Counted from the first letter of the stretch, positions 18,025 through 27,563 are shown. The stretch: DNA of 64,000 bases from Arthrobacter sp. StoSoilB20 (GCF_019977295.1 NZ_AP024651.1:2108001-2172000); one strand, 5' to 3'. Program-made: numbers and translations. Notes: a model not told the origin generated them from the letters alone.

Positions 18025-19464
18025 CTAGTGCTGGATGGTTGACGTTTGCAGTTCGTGCTGGCCTACTGTGTTCAGGGCGGCCCGGCGGACTACGTCCAGC
18101 TCTGCCCGGAAGTCAGTGCTGCGGGTCAGGAGCAGGTAGGAAACGCTGGACACTGCCAAGCCAACAGCGAATGCGAGGTCGGCTTTGTCCATTGCGGCGG
18201 CCACAGGGCCGACATACAGCGCCGTGCTGAAAAAGGGAATCATCGCCGCGAATCCCAAGGCATAACTGATGAGCCCGGCTCGGGACCATCGTCCATAGAT
18301 TCCCCCATCAGGGCGGAGGATGTCGGTTATGGAGTACACGCCTTTGCGAACCAAGTAGTAGTCCGTAAGGTTTACTGCCGTCCAAGGGATCAGGAAGTAT
18401 CCGAGAATGCTCAGGAACGCTGCGAAGGACCCGAGGATGTCCGCGGGCAGCGTGAGAGCGGCGATGATCACCGCGATACCTGCAATAACCAGTGTTACAG
18501 AGCGAAGGGCAGCCGTTGATTTGATGGGCCGGAATGCCTCCAGCGCGCTGAGGAAGGACACGGACCCACTGTAAAAGGACAACGAGCATGTGATGAGGCA
18601 GGAACCAGCTGCGATGACCATGGTCCCTGACCCAAGTCCAAAGCCGAATTCGTTGCCCATGTCGCGGATGGCCGTAATCACATCCGTCTCAGGAAAAGCC
18701 GTCGCCAAAACCGCACCAAGGCTTTCAATCCACAGCGCGGACAGCAGTGTGCCTCCAAAAACAGCACTCGAAACCGCGCGACCGCTAATGTTTGCTGGCA
18801 GATACCTGGTGTAGTCGGAAACAATGGGTGCGATAGCGATTTGGTACGTGGCAGCTGCGCCGAACTGTGCCAGAAAGGGAACCCACGCGAACGATCCCTC
18901 ACTGAGCATTGACGTCAGAGGAAGGACCGCGAATGCCGCGACAGTGAGGAGCACCAGGTTTCCCAGCATAATGTAGGAGGCAAATTTCTCGACTCGCAGA
19001 AGCATCCTATAGCCAACGATAGCCAAAACGACTGCTGCTACACCCAACCCGATCTGGAACGGAGCGGTCTGATTCACCGAGACATCAACGAGTGCAGCGG
19101 CTCCTGTCTGCACGTAGAAAATGGCAAACCCAAACTGCACGATCGTCGCCGCCGCGATAGGCAGGATCGATCCACGGGATCCAAATTGCACCCGGGACTG
19201 AATCATCTGAGGGAGGCCCATCTTCGGGCCCTGTGCCCCATGAAATGCCTGGAACATCGTACCGAAGACGCTGCCAAGAAACAGTGCAAGGAGCGTCCAC
19301 GACAAGCCCAGTCCGTAGAGTGGTCCGACAGCCCCGGTAAAGAGCGTGATTAAGGTGGCATTGACCATGAACCAGAACTGGAGTTGGTGCCGGACAGTGC
19401 CGTGCCGTGCGTTCTGGGGAACGTAGTCGAATGAGCGAGACTCGACCACTTCGTCGTGTTGCAT
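18025..19464 (-). CDS. NCS1-family purine/cytosine/allantoin-type permease
   Basis: 479 residues, about 12 transmembrane segments, with NCS1 features near the N terminus: VPQNARHGTVRHQLQFWFMVNATLITL, then GPKMGLPQMIQSRVQFGSRGS, which carries the G-x-P-x-x-x-Q-S-R-x-x-F-G motif of the family. ATG 19464 is chosen because AAAGGAGG lies 6 bases upstream; the frame extends 13 codons further. Transcribed with the ureohydrolase and divergently from an AraC regulator. NCS1 carriers move nucleobases, hydantoins, allantoin or thiamine with H+ or Na+. Confidence 0.88.
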   Translation of the reverse strand: MQHDEVVESRSFDYVPQNARHGTVRHQLQFWFMVNATLITLFTGAVGPLYGLGLSWTLLALFLGSVFGTMFQAFHGAQGPKMGLPQMIQSRVQFGSRGSILPIAAATIVQFGFAIFYVQTGAAALVDVSVNQTAPFQIGLGVAAVVLAIVGYRMLLRVEKFASYIMLGNLVLLTVAAFAVLPLTSMLSEGSFAWVPFLAQFGAAATYQIAIAPIVSDYTRYLPANISGRAVSSAVFGGTLLSALWIESLGAVLATAFPETDVITAIRDMGNEFGFGLGSGTMVIAAGSCLITCSLSFYSGSVSFLSALEAFRPIKSTAALRSVTLVIAGIAVIIAALTLPADILGSFAAFLSILGYFLIPWTAVNLTDYYLVRKGVYSITDILRPDGGIYGRWSRAGLISYALGFAAMIPFFSTALYVGPVAAAMDKADLAFAVGLAVSSVSYLLLTRSTDFRAELDVVRRAALNTVGQHELQTSTIQH

Positions 19465-19612
19465 ATGGCCTCCTTTGGATTTTTGTGTGTGTGGTGCCTC
19501 CAATTTAGGGAGTACGGCGGGCTAGCAACGGGCAATATCGGCATCGGCCTTCCGGCATTTTCGGCACAACCGCTATGCCAACTTGATTCCTGATTCCTTA
19601 ATCACTCATTTT

Positions 19613-19623
19613 TCGTATACGAT
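19613..19623. promoter_or_regulatory. TCGTATACGAT palindromic site
   Basis: Palindrome TCGTATACGA plus a T lies 7 bases before the AraC start codon. The same 11 bases occur upstream of hpaG (31299-31309, minus strand) in the same orientation. It could be a GntR (FCD) operator, or a -10 element (TATACGAT) of two leaderless-type promoters. Confidence 0.4.
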
Positions 19624-19629
19624 TGGACA

Positions 19630-20586
19630 ATGCGCCAATCAGCAGCTATGAGTGCAGGAGCGTGGGAAGCTCTCTGTGTTGCGAAGTTTCAATCATGTCA
19701 AGTCGACTGGGTATCGCCTTCCTTCGAGGCCGCCCTCATGTCTTCCACTCGCCTGCCAAATATGTCTCTGGCCAGGTTGGGCAGTAGTGGCTTTGGAGTG
19801 TCCAGAACGTTGGCTCATACCCGAAACGCTGATGCGGATGATTTCATGCTTGTCCTTCATCACTCCTCCCAGCACGGCAAGTTGGAACATAACGGTGTCA
19901 GAAGTGTTCTGCAGACTAAGGGCGCAGTCCTGATAGACACGACCCGGCCGTACAGCTTTGATTTCAGCGGGCCAGTTGAACAGACGGTTGTTAAGCTGCC
20001 TCGACCTGCCGCAGTTCTACTGGCAAAGAATGCGGGACACTCCGTCGGGATTGCTGGCAGTGCAAGCCTGCGTGTCCTTGCCACTGTTCTCCGCGAGTTG
20101 GAACAGATTGATTCGGAATTGGCCGCCGGCTTGGACGTCTCCGGTTCTGCCGCCGCCATGTCGGAAACCGCAAGGGAAGCTGATGTGCTGGTTAATTCGG
20201 CGGTCGAATTGGTGACATCGGCGTTTGCTCGGCTTGGGCAGACGCGGCCGAACGTAGGCCATGAAGCCCTACTTAGGAGTGCGCAGGACTTTGTCCGGGC
20301 AAGACTGTGGGATCCAAGTCTGGGGCCGGAGGCGATTGCGAGTCATATTGGTTGTTCGACTCGGTTTGTGTCGCAGCTGTTTTCAGAGCGGGGTACTTCG
20401 CCCGCTGCCTATGTCAGGGACACAAGGCTGGGGAAGGCCCAGGATCTCTTGCTCTCACCCGAACGGCAGAACACTGCAATTTTCGATATAGCACTACGCG
20501 TGGGCTTTGTTGATGCCACGACGTTCGCCCGGGCATTCCGACGCAGGTACGGCATTACGCCCTCAGAATTCCGCAGGGAGGGGTAA
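19630..20586 (+). CDS. AraC-family transcriptional regulator
   Basis: 318 residues. N-terminal cupin-like ligand domain (about 60-190; VLIDTTRPYSFDF) and C-terminal double helix-turn-helix: GPEAIASHIGCSTRFVSQLFSERG and AIFDIALRVGFVDATTFARAFRRRYGITPSEFR. This is the AraC-binding-like/NitR or FeaR type. No convincing RBS before either ATG (19630, 19648), so the transcript may be leaderless. Divergent from the NCS1-ureohydrolase operon, its likely target. Its 3' end overlaps the convergent AraC gene by 24 bases. Confidence 0.85.
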   Translation: MRQSAAMSAGAWEALCVAKFQSCQVDWVSPSFEAALMSSTRLPNMSLARLGSSGFGVSRTLAHTRNADADDFMLVLHHSSQHGKLEHNGVRSVLQTKGAVLIDTTRPYSFDFSGPVEQTVVKLPRPAAVLLAKNAGHSVGIAGSASLRVLATVLRELEQIDSELAAGLDVSGSAAAMSETAREADVLVNSAVELVTSAFARLGQTRPNVGHEALLRSAQDFVRARLWDPSLGPEAIASHIGCSTRFVSQLFSERGTSPAAYVRDTRLGKAQDLLLSPERQNTAIFDIALRVGFVDATTFARAFRRRYGITPSEFRREG

Positions 20587-21555
20587 CCTGCCGGTGGCCG
20601 GCTTACCCTGAGTCGGGGCTTCGCCGTGCGAACTTTTGCCGTGCTCACGAACCTGCCCTGGGGCTGTCCCGAACTCGCGATGGAAAGCGCGGTTGAGAGT
20701 CGTGTAATTGATGTACCCCCAACGGGCCGCGATCTCGGCAGCAGTTAGCCACACCAGCCCGGGGTTTGTGAGATCTGCATAGATCCGCTCGAGTCGGGCC
20801 CGACGGATGAAGGCTCCTGGGCTCGAGTCGGGAGCGAAGAGCGTCGCCAAGTGTCGAGATGAGATTCCATGCGCCTTGGCCACCGAGTCGACGCTCAGGC
20901 GGGGGTCACCAAGGTTTCGATAGATGAACTCTTGCACGAGGCGTCGTTGCCCGCCTTGTGCGGACAGTGCCACGGAACCCCCCGCCGTTGCCCTAAACCT
21001 CGACAGCGCCGCCCCAAGAAGGTCAACTGCCGCAGCGGCAGCCCCCTCGGCCTCAGAGCCGAGGTCGTCAGAGGCAACCATTTCGGCCGCCAGTCCTACA
21101 AGGCTCCTTAGCGCCAGCGATTCCGGTGGGATGAGTTTTGTTCGGGCCTCACGGATGCTGCCGCCGACGGCGAGCACTGCTGTGGAGGGCAGAAGTAGGA
21201 CCAGTTGATGAGAGCCGTTGCTCATTTTCAGTTCGTAAGGCGTGCTCGGGTCGGCCAAAGCGGCGGCGCCGTTGGTGAGCAGAACCTCACGGTCACCTTG
21301 GCGCATCACAGCCCTGCCGGAATGCTGGACGAGAACTAGAACATGGTCGGATGTGTCTTCGCGGACAAGGCGTTCTGTCCTTCGTAAATGGTTGGCGTTC
21401 ACGTGGACCTCGGAGACAGTCAATCCACGCGGAAGTTCCAGCGTTTTGATGGTGCCGGCGAACTCAGGCCGCACACCCTGAACGATTAGAGGGAAGAGGG
21501 TCTGACTTACCTGTTGTTCCCACTCTTCACGATGTGTGATGCGGGCTTGCTCCAT
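20563..21555 (-). CDS. AraC-family transcriptional regulator
   Basis: 330 residues with the same layout as its convergent neighbour: an N-terminal sensing domain (DHVLVLVQHSGRAVMRQGD, ALADPSTPYEL) and C-terminal AraC HTH (LSVDSVAKAHGISSRHLATLFA; TAAEIAARWGYINYTTLNRAFHREFGTAPGQVREH). It resembles FeaR/NitR-type activators. No catabolic gene is directly divergent; upstream is a 500-bp gap, so the target may be the NCS1 operon, the hpa genes, or elsewhere. Confidence 0.85.
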   Translation of the reverse strand: MEQARITHREEWEQQVSQTLFPLIVQGVRPEFAGTIKTLELPRGLTVSEVHVNANHLRRTERLVREDTSDHVLVLVQHSGRAVMRQGDREVLLTNGAAALADPSTPYELKMSNGSHQLVLLLPSTAVLAVGGSIREARTKLIPPESLALRSLVGLAAEMVASDDLGSEAEGAAAAAVDLLGAALSRFRATAGGSVALSAQGGQRRLVQEFIYRNLGDPRLSVDSVAKAHGISSRHLATLFAPDSSPGAFIRRARLERIYADLTNPGLVWLTAAEIAARWGYINYTTLNRAFHREFGTAPGQVREHGKSSHGEAPTQGKPATGRLPLPAEF

Positions 21556-22056
21556 AGCAAAAGTCTAACGACAATACCCCGTAACGTACCCCAGATGTCT
21601 CTCTTGCCTTTTTCTGAACTGCTCTTGCCGTTATCGGAACCGGGACGTCGTTGGAGAGAGATGCAGGTCACACTTGCCTGAAACCCTCCTTTCGGCAGCA
21701 AAGGTCAGCACCGTGCACACCATAGTTATCGACATTCCCAGCCATGCTGACGCTAACCGCGATCAGTTCGACCCTGCATATTCGAGCTTATGCGAATGCC
21801 TTACGTCCGTCCTACCGCTGCTCACGGCATCGGAAGTCCATACGAAGCCCGACCAAACCGGGCGTCTCGTTTGCTCGCTGCAGCTCAATTTCGAGTCTGA
21901 GCGCCACTGGGCGCTTGCGCAGGTCTCGAGCGAATGGGTTCAGCTGGTCGACGCTACCTCGCGACTGCTCGATTGGGACTCTGCTAGGACTCGAGCAGCC
22001 ACATTTTGCTCGATCACTCCAGTGGGGCCAAATGAACGTTCAACTGCATCGGTCCA
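21556..22056. other. 501-bp gap, at most a doubtful small gene
   Basis: A plus-strand open frame 21674-22060 (internal GTG at 21713) gives about 115-128 residues with moderately protein-like composition (LVCSLQLNFESERHWALAQV), but no recognised domain and no good RBS. I do not call it a gene. Confidence 0.3.
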
Positions 22057-22590
22057 TTAGTCGCGCCTGTTGACCCATTCTGACTGTGCGACCCTACCTA
22101 CCTTGCCCAAGAGGTTTATCAATTGGTCAAGATCGGCAGGAGATAAATCTGCAGCCCACTTCACTTCCTGCGCTCTGTGCGCTTCAAACGTATCTTGGAA
22201 GGTCAGGCGTCCTTTGTCCGTTAAGGAGAGGAGGGTCTTACGCTTGTCCAACTTGTCGGCGCTTCTCCGAATGAGACCGACATTTTCAAGAGTGTTCGTC
22301 AGGCTCGATACCGCGGCCCGACTCATCCCTGTGCGAGCTGCAGCGACTCGGGATTCCACTTCGCCTCCTGCCCAAAGGGTGAACATCAAGAGGAATGCTG
22401 GCCAGCTTAGCCCTCGCGGCCGGTGGGCGGTCGACTCAAGGTCGTAGGTCAACAGATTCGTGACACGGTCCAGGAGCAGAACAAAGTGCATGACTTTTGT
22501 ATCTGCGGTCGGGATATCCTCTTTGGCGCGCTGCACGGCAAAGTCAATCGCCTCAAGCGAATCAACAGGTTCTATACCCGCACTACCCAT
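22057..22590 (-). CDS. MarR-family regulator, paralogue of 10972
   Basis: 177 residues. SWPAFLLMFTLWAGGEVESRVAAARTG, recognition helix GMSRAAVSSLTNTLENVGLI and wing DKLDKRKTLLSLT define a MarR domain. Recognition helix residues MSRAAVSSLTNTLE are identical to those in the 10972 product, so both proteins could bind the same operator. No GTAAAA-NN-TTTTAC site was seen at its own promoter. It has no obvious local target. Confidence 0.87.
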   Translation of the reverse strand: MGSAGIEPVDSLEAIDFAVQRAKEDIPTADTKVMHFVLLLDRVTNLLTYDLESTAHRPRGLSWPAFLLMFTLWAGGEVESRVAAARTGMSRAAVSSLTNTLENVGLIRRSADKLDKRKTLLSLTDKGRLTFQDTFEAHRAQEVKWAADLSPADLDQLINLLGKVGRVAQSEWVNRRD

Positions 22591-22741
22591 AAGGGAACCC
22601 TAGCACCCGCCAGTGAATCAGAAACACGAGCCCGGCGGTCCAGCGCGGCGTACCACAGCATTGGCCCCGGGTTCAGTGATGGCAGGCGCAAGGAACTTAG
22701 TCAGAATTCCTCGCCTATCGGATTCTCCCTCTGAGCGAGAA

Positions 22742-22987
22742 CTAGTCCCGGCTCACTGGGCTCCTCCAAGCAACTAAACCTTCAGCCCGTATGAACAACT
22801 TTCGCCCTTCACCAGCTGCCAGATGCAGCCAGAGAACGGCGCCGTCCTCTGTGACTGTGTCGACGCTGCCAGACACCTCATGTCCGTACTCGGGCAGAAT
22901 ACAGACGTTTTCTCCCGTCGTTAGCGTGGTCCAGTCCCGAACGCATTCGGCACCTAATGGAGGTAGAAACCTCAGTTTCTTCTGCAC
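22742..22987 (-). CDS. Small conserved-type protein of unknown function
   Basis: 81 residues from GTG 22987, chosen because GGGAGAG lies about 9 bases upstream; the frame is open to 23032. The segment VRDWTTLTTGENVCILPEYGHEVSGSVDTVTEDGAVLWLHLAAGEGRKLF looks like a small beta-barrel seen in Arthrobacter-type hypothetical proteins. No function can be assigned. The flanking gaps (22591-22741, 22988-23192) hold nothing else. Confidence 0.5.
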   Translation of the reverse strand: MQKKLRFLPPLGAECVRDWTTLTTGENVCILPEYGHEVSGSVDTVTEDGAVLWLHLAAGEGRKLFIRAEGLVAWRSPVSRD

Positions 22988-23192
22988 CGTTGACTCTCCC
23001 AGGGATCTTATTAGCGGACGGCCACGAGCCACGAGAGCCTCCTAGATCCGCTCGCCCGCCAAGACGGGGAGGCCGCACCAACTTCTACAACAGCCTTAAA
23101 AGCGGCACCGGCACAAGCTTCGGTAAGGAGGAGTCGACGCTTGGTCCTCCACCTAATAGCCTGTGGCATGCCGGAAACTCGTTCCATTTTTG

Positions 23193-24698
23193 TTAATCGG
23201 CGTAGGGGTCTGCGATGCCGATGTATTGGGTGGTGGTGTATTCGGCGATGCCTTCTGATCCGCCTTCGCGGCCGAGGCCTGATTGTTTGACTCCGCCGAA
23301 GGGTGCTGCGGCGTTGGAGATGACGCCTGCGTTGAACCCGACCATGCCGAACTCGATCTGTTCGGCCACACGAAGGAGCCGGTTGAAGTCGCGGCTGTAG
23401 AGGTAGGACGCGAGCCCGTATTCGGAAGCGTTCGCCAGTTTGATGGCGTCGTCTTCGGTGGTGAAGGTGGTGATGGGGGCGACGGGTCCGAAAATTTCCT
23501 GGCCGAGGATTTCGGCGTCGTTGGGCACGCCGCCGAGGACGGTGGGCTGATAGAAATATCCGGGCCCGTCGACGGGCCCTCCGCCGGTGACGGCCGTGGC
23601 TCCGGCGTCGACGGCGGCCGTCACCAATGCGTGCACGTCGTCGCGGGCTCCGGCATCGATCAGGGGACCTACCTGGGTGGCGGGGTCAGTGCCACGTCCG
23701 GTGGTCAGGGCTCCCATGGCGGCAGCGAACTTCCGGGTGAACTCCTGTGCCACGGACTCGTGGACTAGGAAGCGGTTCGCGGCAGTGCAGGCTTCGCCCA
23801 TGTTCCTCATCTTGGCCGCCATGGCGCCCATGACGGCTGCATCGAGGTCGGCGTCTTCGAACACGATGAAGGGGGCGTTGCCGCCGAGCTCCATCGAGGT
23901 TCGCAGCACGTTCTCCGCGGCGTCGGCCATGAGCCGTCTGCCGACCGGGGTGGAGCCGGTGAAGGAAACCTTGCGGAGGCGGGAGTCTCTCAGCAGCGGC
24001 CCGGAGATCCCCGAGGCCGAGGCGGAAGAAACGACGTTGAGAACGCCGGCGGGCAGACCGGCTTCGAGCATGGTCTGCGCGAAGTACTGGGCGGTGAGCG
24101 GGGTGAGTTTGGCGGGTTTGAGGACCATGGTGCACCCGGCGGCGATAGCGGGGGCGACTTTCCGGGTGGCCATGGCGAGGGGGAAGTTCCAAGGGGTGAT
24201 GAGCAGGCAAGGGCCTACAGGTTTGTGCTGGACCAGGATCTTGTTCTTGCCCTCTGGGGTGGTGAGGAAGCGGCCGTAGTCGCGGACTGTTTCCTCGGAG
24301 AACCAGCGCAGAAATTCGGCCCCGTATGAGACTTCACCGCGGGCCTCAGCGAGTGGCTTACCCATTTCCAGTGTCATGAGGAGGGCGAAGTCCTCAGCCC
24401 GTGCGGTGACCAAGTCAAAGGCGCGGCGGAGGATCTCGGCCCGCACCCGGGGCGCTGTCCGGGCCCAGGACGTCTGCGCGCGGTCTGCGGCATCCAGCGC
24501 GGCGACTGCATCGTCGCTCGTGGCCGAGGCGAGGGTGGTGAGGACCTTCCCGGTGGCGGGGTCGTGCACGTCGAATGTGCCGCCGTCCGATGCATCACGC
24601 CACTGGCCATCGATTAGCAGGCCGGTAGGGACGGACACAAGCAGGGCGGCCTCACGCTCCGATGAAGCGGCAGGGAAGGTATTAGACGAAGTGGTCAT
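23193..24698 (-). CDS. gabD: Succinate-semialdehyde dehydrogenase-like aldehyde dehydrogenase
   Basis: 501 residues of the ALDH superfamily: ITPWNFPLAMATRKVAPA, cofactor loop VSFTGSTPVGRRL, catalytic Glu in SMELGGNAPF and catalytic Cys in NMGEACTAANRF, then GPVAPITTF and GGVKQSGLGREGG. The GEACTAANR and NAGVISNAAAPFGG forms resemble GabD-type succinate-semialdehyde dehydrogenases. ATG 24698 has GAGGAG about 9 bases upstream; the frame extends further without family similarity. It follows hpaI, whose product is succinic semialdehyde, so it should convert that to succinate and close the pathway. Confidence 0.88.
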   Translation of the reverse strand: MTTSSNTFPAASSEREAALLVSVPTGLLIDGQWRDASDGGTFDVHDPATGKVLTTLASATSDDAVAALDAADRAQTSWARTAPRVRAEILRRAFDLVTARAEDFALLMTLEMGKPLAEARGEVSYGAEFLRWFSEETVRDYGRFLTTPEGKNKILVQHKPVGPCLLITPWNFPLAMATRKVAPAIAAGCTMVLKPAKLTPLTAQYFAQTMLEAGLPAGVLNVVSSASASGISGPLLRDSRLRKVSFTGSTPVGRRLMADAAENVLRTSMELGGNAPFIVFEDADLDAAVMGAMAAKMRNMGEACTAANRFLVHESVAQEFTRKFAAAMGALTTGRGTDPATQVGPLIDAGARDDVHALVTAAVDAGATAVTGGGPVDGPGYFYQPTVLGGVPNDAEILGQEIFGPVAPITTFTTEDDAIKLANASEYGLASYLYSRDFNRLLRVAEQIEFGMVGFNAGVISNAAAPFGGVKQSGLGREGGSEGIAEYTTTQYIGIADPYAD

Positions 24699-24780
24699 GC
24701 GGCGTGTCTCCTCAAAAGGTATGGGGCAAGTTATTGAGCCTGCAGGAGTCAAAAGTTGCGACAGGCCCAACCACCGGGGT

Positions 24781-25584
24781 TTAGTAGCTGGCTGGGGTCT
24801 CACGGCCGGTGGGTCTGATGTATTCGGCGGCGAGGGCTTCGGAGCCTCTAGCGAGGAGGGCGACGTCGGCGCCGACCAAGATGAATTCAGCGCCGTTGTC
24901 GAGGTAATGGCGTGCGGTGTCGGGGTTGAAGGCGTTGACACCGGCGGGTTTCCCTGCCGTTTTCGCGGAAGTGAGGCAGTGTTCGACGGCGGAGCGCACC
25001 TCAGGGCGTTCTTGCTGTCCCAGGAGCCCCATGGACGCGGCGAGGTCGGACGGGCCGACGAAGACGGCGTCAACCCCTTCCACCTTCAGGATGTCCGCGA
25101 CGGCATCCACGGCCGAGGTCGACTCGATCTGGACGGTGACGCTGATGGTCTCGCTGGCCCGGGCCAGGTAGTCCGGCACCCGGTTCCAGCGTGCTGCCCG
25201 AGCCAGCGCGGAGCCTACCCCTCGGACACCTTGCGGTGGGTAACGGGTGGCGGCCACCGCTGCTTCCGCATCGGCGACGGAGTTCACCATGGGGATGAGC
25301 AGGTTTTGCACGCCGAGGTCCAGGTACTGCTTGATGACCACGGTGTCGTTGACGGGCGGGCGGACTAAGGTGTGGGCCGGGTAGCCGTGGATTGCCTGAA
25401 GCTGGGCGAGGACGGATTCGAGGCCATTGGGGCTATGCTCGGCGTCGATCAGGAGCCAGTCCAGCCCGGCTCCGGCACAGAGTTCGGCGATCAGTGGGCT
25501 GCCGGAGCATACCCACATCCCCGCCAGCGGCCGGTCGGCGGCGGCGAGGGCCTCGCGGAAGGTGTCTTCTACTCGAATCGGCAT
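24781..25584 (-). CDS. hpaI: 4-hydroxy-2-oxoheptanedioate aldolase
   Basis: 267 residues of the HpcH/HpaI class II aldolase family. Key elements are LLIDAEHSPN (Asp and His base region), LVRPPVND (carboxylate-binding Arg), VQIES (metal Glu) and VFVGPSDLAASMG (metal Asp). It cleaves 4-hydroxy-2-oxoheptane-1,7-dioate to pyruvate and succinic semialdehyde, the last specific step of the homoprotocatechuate pathway. ATG 25584 has AGGGAG upstream and overlaps the end of hpaH by 16 bases, indicating coupled translation. Confidence 0.92.
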   Translation of the reverse strand: MPIRVEDTFREALAAADRPLAGMWVCSGSPLIAELCAGAGLDWLLIDAEHSPNGLESVLAQLQAIHGYPAHTLVRPPVNDTVVIKQYLDLGVQNLLIPMVNSVADAEAAVAATRYPPQGVRGVGSALARAARWNRVPDYLARASETISVTVQIESTSAVDAVADILKVEGVDAVFVGPSDLAASMGLLGQQERPEVRSAVEHCLTSAKTAGKPAGVNAFNPDTARHYLDNGAEFILVGADVALLARGSEALAAEYIRPTGRETPASY

Positions 25585-26354
25585 GTGACACTCCCTAGAG
25601 GTCCGTAGTTGGCATGGACGGTGTCGCCCTTGTAGACCCACATTGGTCGGGTGAACGATCCGGCGAGGATGATGTCTCCGGCCTTCAATGAGTCGCCGTG
25701 AGCGGCGATCTTGTTGGTCAACCAGTGCACTCCGTTGGCCGGGTGGTCTAGCACACCGGCTGCGACGCCGGTCTCTTCCACGGTCTGGTTTTTGTACAGG
25801 ATGGCGGACACCCAGCGCAGATCCACGGCGTCGGGCTTCACCGGGTTGCCGCCGATAACCATGGCGCCCATCGCGGCATTGTCGGAGATGGTGTCAACGA
25901 TGGTCCGGCCCTCCATTTCAATCCTGGAGTCCAGGATTTCGAGGGCCGGAACCACGTAGTCGGTGGCGTTGAGGACGTCGAAAATGGTGCAACCGGGCCC
26001 CTTGAGGCCGGACTTCAACACAAAGGCCAGTTCCACCTCAACCCGTGGGTGGGTGTACTTGTCCCATTCCACGGAGCAGCCGGTTTCCAAGACCATGTCA
26101 TCGAAGATGGCCCCGTAGTCCGGTTCGGTGATGCCCGTGGCATCCTGCATGGCCTTGGACGTGAGGCCGATCTTCCGCCCCACCAGGGTCCGGCCGGCCT
26201 CCTCATTCCGGCGCCGCCACAGCTGCTGCACCGCGTAGGAGTCCTCCACCGTCATGTGCGGGTAACGGGCGGTCAGCCGCCGAACCGGGGTCCGGCTCCG
26301 GCTGGCTTCCAGCAGTTCGTCGGCGATGGCCTCAATCGTCTTCGGCTCAAGCAT
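25569..26354 (-). CDS. hpaH: 2-oxo-hept-3-ene-1,7-dioate hydratase
   Basis: 261 residues of the 2-keto-4-pentenoate hydratase family. VGRKIGLTSKAMQ and EVELAFVLK place the metal-binding Glu residues; VVPALEILDSRIEM and GNPVKPDAVDLRW are typical of HpaH rather than MhpD. It adds water to 2-oxohept-3-enedioate to give the HpaI substrate. GAGGAG precedes ATG 26354. Lies between hpaD and hpaI in the minus-strand operon. Confidence 0.92.
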   Translation of the reverse strand: MLEPKTIEAIADELLEASRSRTPVRRLTARYPHMTVEDSYAVQQLWRRRNEEAGRTLVGRKIGLTSKAMQDATGITEPDYGAIFDDMVLETGCSVEWDKYTHPRVEVELAFVLKSGLKGPGCTIFDVLNATDYVVPALEILDSRIEMEGRTIVDTISDNAAMGAMVIGGNPVKPDAVDLRWVSAILYKNQTVEETGVAAGVLDHPANGVHWLTNKIAAHGDSLKAGDIILAGSFTRPMWVYKGDTVHANYGPLGSVTCRFE

Positions 26355-26441
26355 TCACGCGCTCCTCAGATGTGCTAGTCGTTCAGTTGTGAGGGCAGCC
26401 GGTCCCGCTGTTGCGGTACAGAACCGGCTGCCCGGTCGGTG

Positions 26442-27524
26442 CTAGAGCTGGGCGCCGAGCTTGAATCCTTCAGCTTCTGCGTCTTCGCCAGGCTTGCGGG
26501 TGTAGGAGAAGCCGTCGGCGCCGACAGTGACGGCCATTTCGGAGGCGTCGGTGCGTTCGATAACAGGTTGGGGGTTGCCGTCGAGGTCCAGGACCAGGGA
26601 GGCTTCGGTGTACCAGGACGGGACTACGGGGTTGCCCCACCAGTCGCGGCGCTGGTTGTCGTGGACGTCCCAGGTGACGGTGGGGTTGTCCGGGTCGCCG
26701 GTGTAGTAGTCCTGGGTGTAGATCTCGATGCGGTGGCCGTCCGGGTCCAGGATGTAGAGGTAGAACGCGTTGGACACGCCATGGCGTCCAGGGCCGCGTT
26801 CGATGCGGTCGGAGATGCGCAGGGCGCCCATTTTGTCGCAGATCTGGATGATGTTGTGCTTCTCGTGCGTTGCGAAGGCAACGTGGTGCATCCGGGGTCC
26901 GTTGCCTCCGGTCAGGGCGGTATCGTGCACCGTCTGCTTGCGGTGCATCCACGCCGCGTACGTGACGCCGTCGGAGTCCTTGATGTCTTCGGAGACGCGG
27001 AAGCCGAGGTCTTCGAGGTATTTGCGGCCGCGGGGGACGTCCGGGGTGACCTGGTTGAAGTGGTCCAGGCGGACCAGTTCGCCGGCGGAGTAGAGGTCGT
27101 AGCGCTGGGTGAGGCGTTCTACGTGCTCTACGTCGTAGAAGAACTCGTACGGGAAGCCCAGCGGGTCTTCCACGCGGACGGAGTCGCCCACGCCTTTGGT
27201 GAAGCCTTCCTTGCGGCGCTCCACCCGGCAGCCCAGCTCGCGGTAGTAGGCCTCGGCGGCATCAACCTCGGCCGGGGACTTCACCCGGTAGGCGAAGGCA
27301 GCAACGGCGGCGATGGGTCCCTTGCGGAGGACCAGGTTGTGGTGGATGAACTCCTCGAAGGAGCGAAGGTAGATGGTGTTCTCATCTTCCTCGGTGACGT
27401 GCAGGCCCAGGAGGTCAACGTAGAACGCGCGGGACTTGGCGAGGTCCGTGACCACGATTTCCATGTAGGCGCAGCGGACGATGTCCGGAGCAGAAACCGT
27501 GGGGGTGGGAATGAAGTTGGTCAT
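26442..27524 (-). CDS. hpaD: Homoprotocatechuate 2,3-dioxygenase (extradiol, HPCD/MndD type)
   Basis: 360 residues, the size of the Brevibacterium fuscum HPCD and Arthrobacter MndD enzymes. Counting from the ATG, the metal ligands fall exactly where known for those enzymes: His155 (RLDHFNQV), His214 (RMHHVAF) and Glu267 (HRIEIYT), and the catalytic His200 (TVHDTAL) and Tyr257 (AFYLYI) are also present. It is a two-domain glyoxalase-fold type I extradiol enzyme that opens 3,4-dihydroxyphenylacetate to 5-carboxymethyl-2-hydroxymuconic semialdehyde. Metal (Fe or Mn) cannot be told from sequence because the two enzymes share ligands. Confidence 0.95.
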   Translation of the reverse strand: MTNFIPTPTVSAPDIVRCAYMEIVVTDLAKSRAFYVDLLGLHVTEEDENTIYLRSFEEFIHHNLVLRKGPIAAVAAFAYRVKSPAEVDAAEAYYRELGCRVERRKEGFTKGVGDSVRVEDPLGFPYEFFYDVEHVERLTQRYDLYSAGELVRLDHFNQVTPDVPRGRKYLEDLGFRVSEDIKDSDGVTYAAWMHRKQTVHDTALTGGNGPRMHHVAFATHEKHNIIQICDKMGALRISDRIERGPGRHGVSNAFYLYILDPDGHRIEIYTQDYYTGDPDNPTVTWDVHDNQRRDWWGNPVVPSWYTEASLVLDLDGNPQPVIERTDASEMAVTVGADGFSYTRKPGEDAEAEGFKLGAQL

Positions 27525-27563
27525 GATGGTCTCTCTTCTTTGAAAGGGGCTTTGGGGGAGGGG

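Noticed and set aside
21674..22060. Possible 128-residue plus-strand protein
   Set aside because: TTG start, no ribosome binding site, no domain recognised, and it overlaps the end of marR; kept only as a note.
24376..25368. 330-codon plus-strand frame over gabD and hpaI
   Set aside because: Antisense shadow without family motifs.
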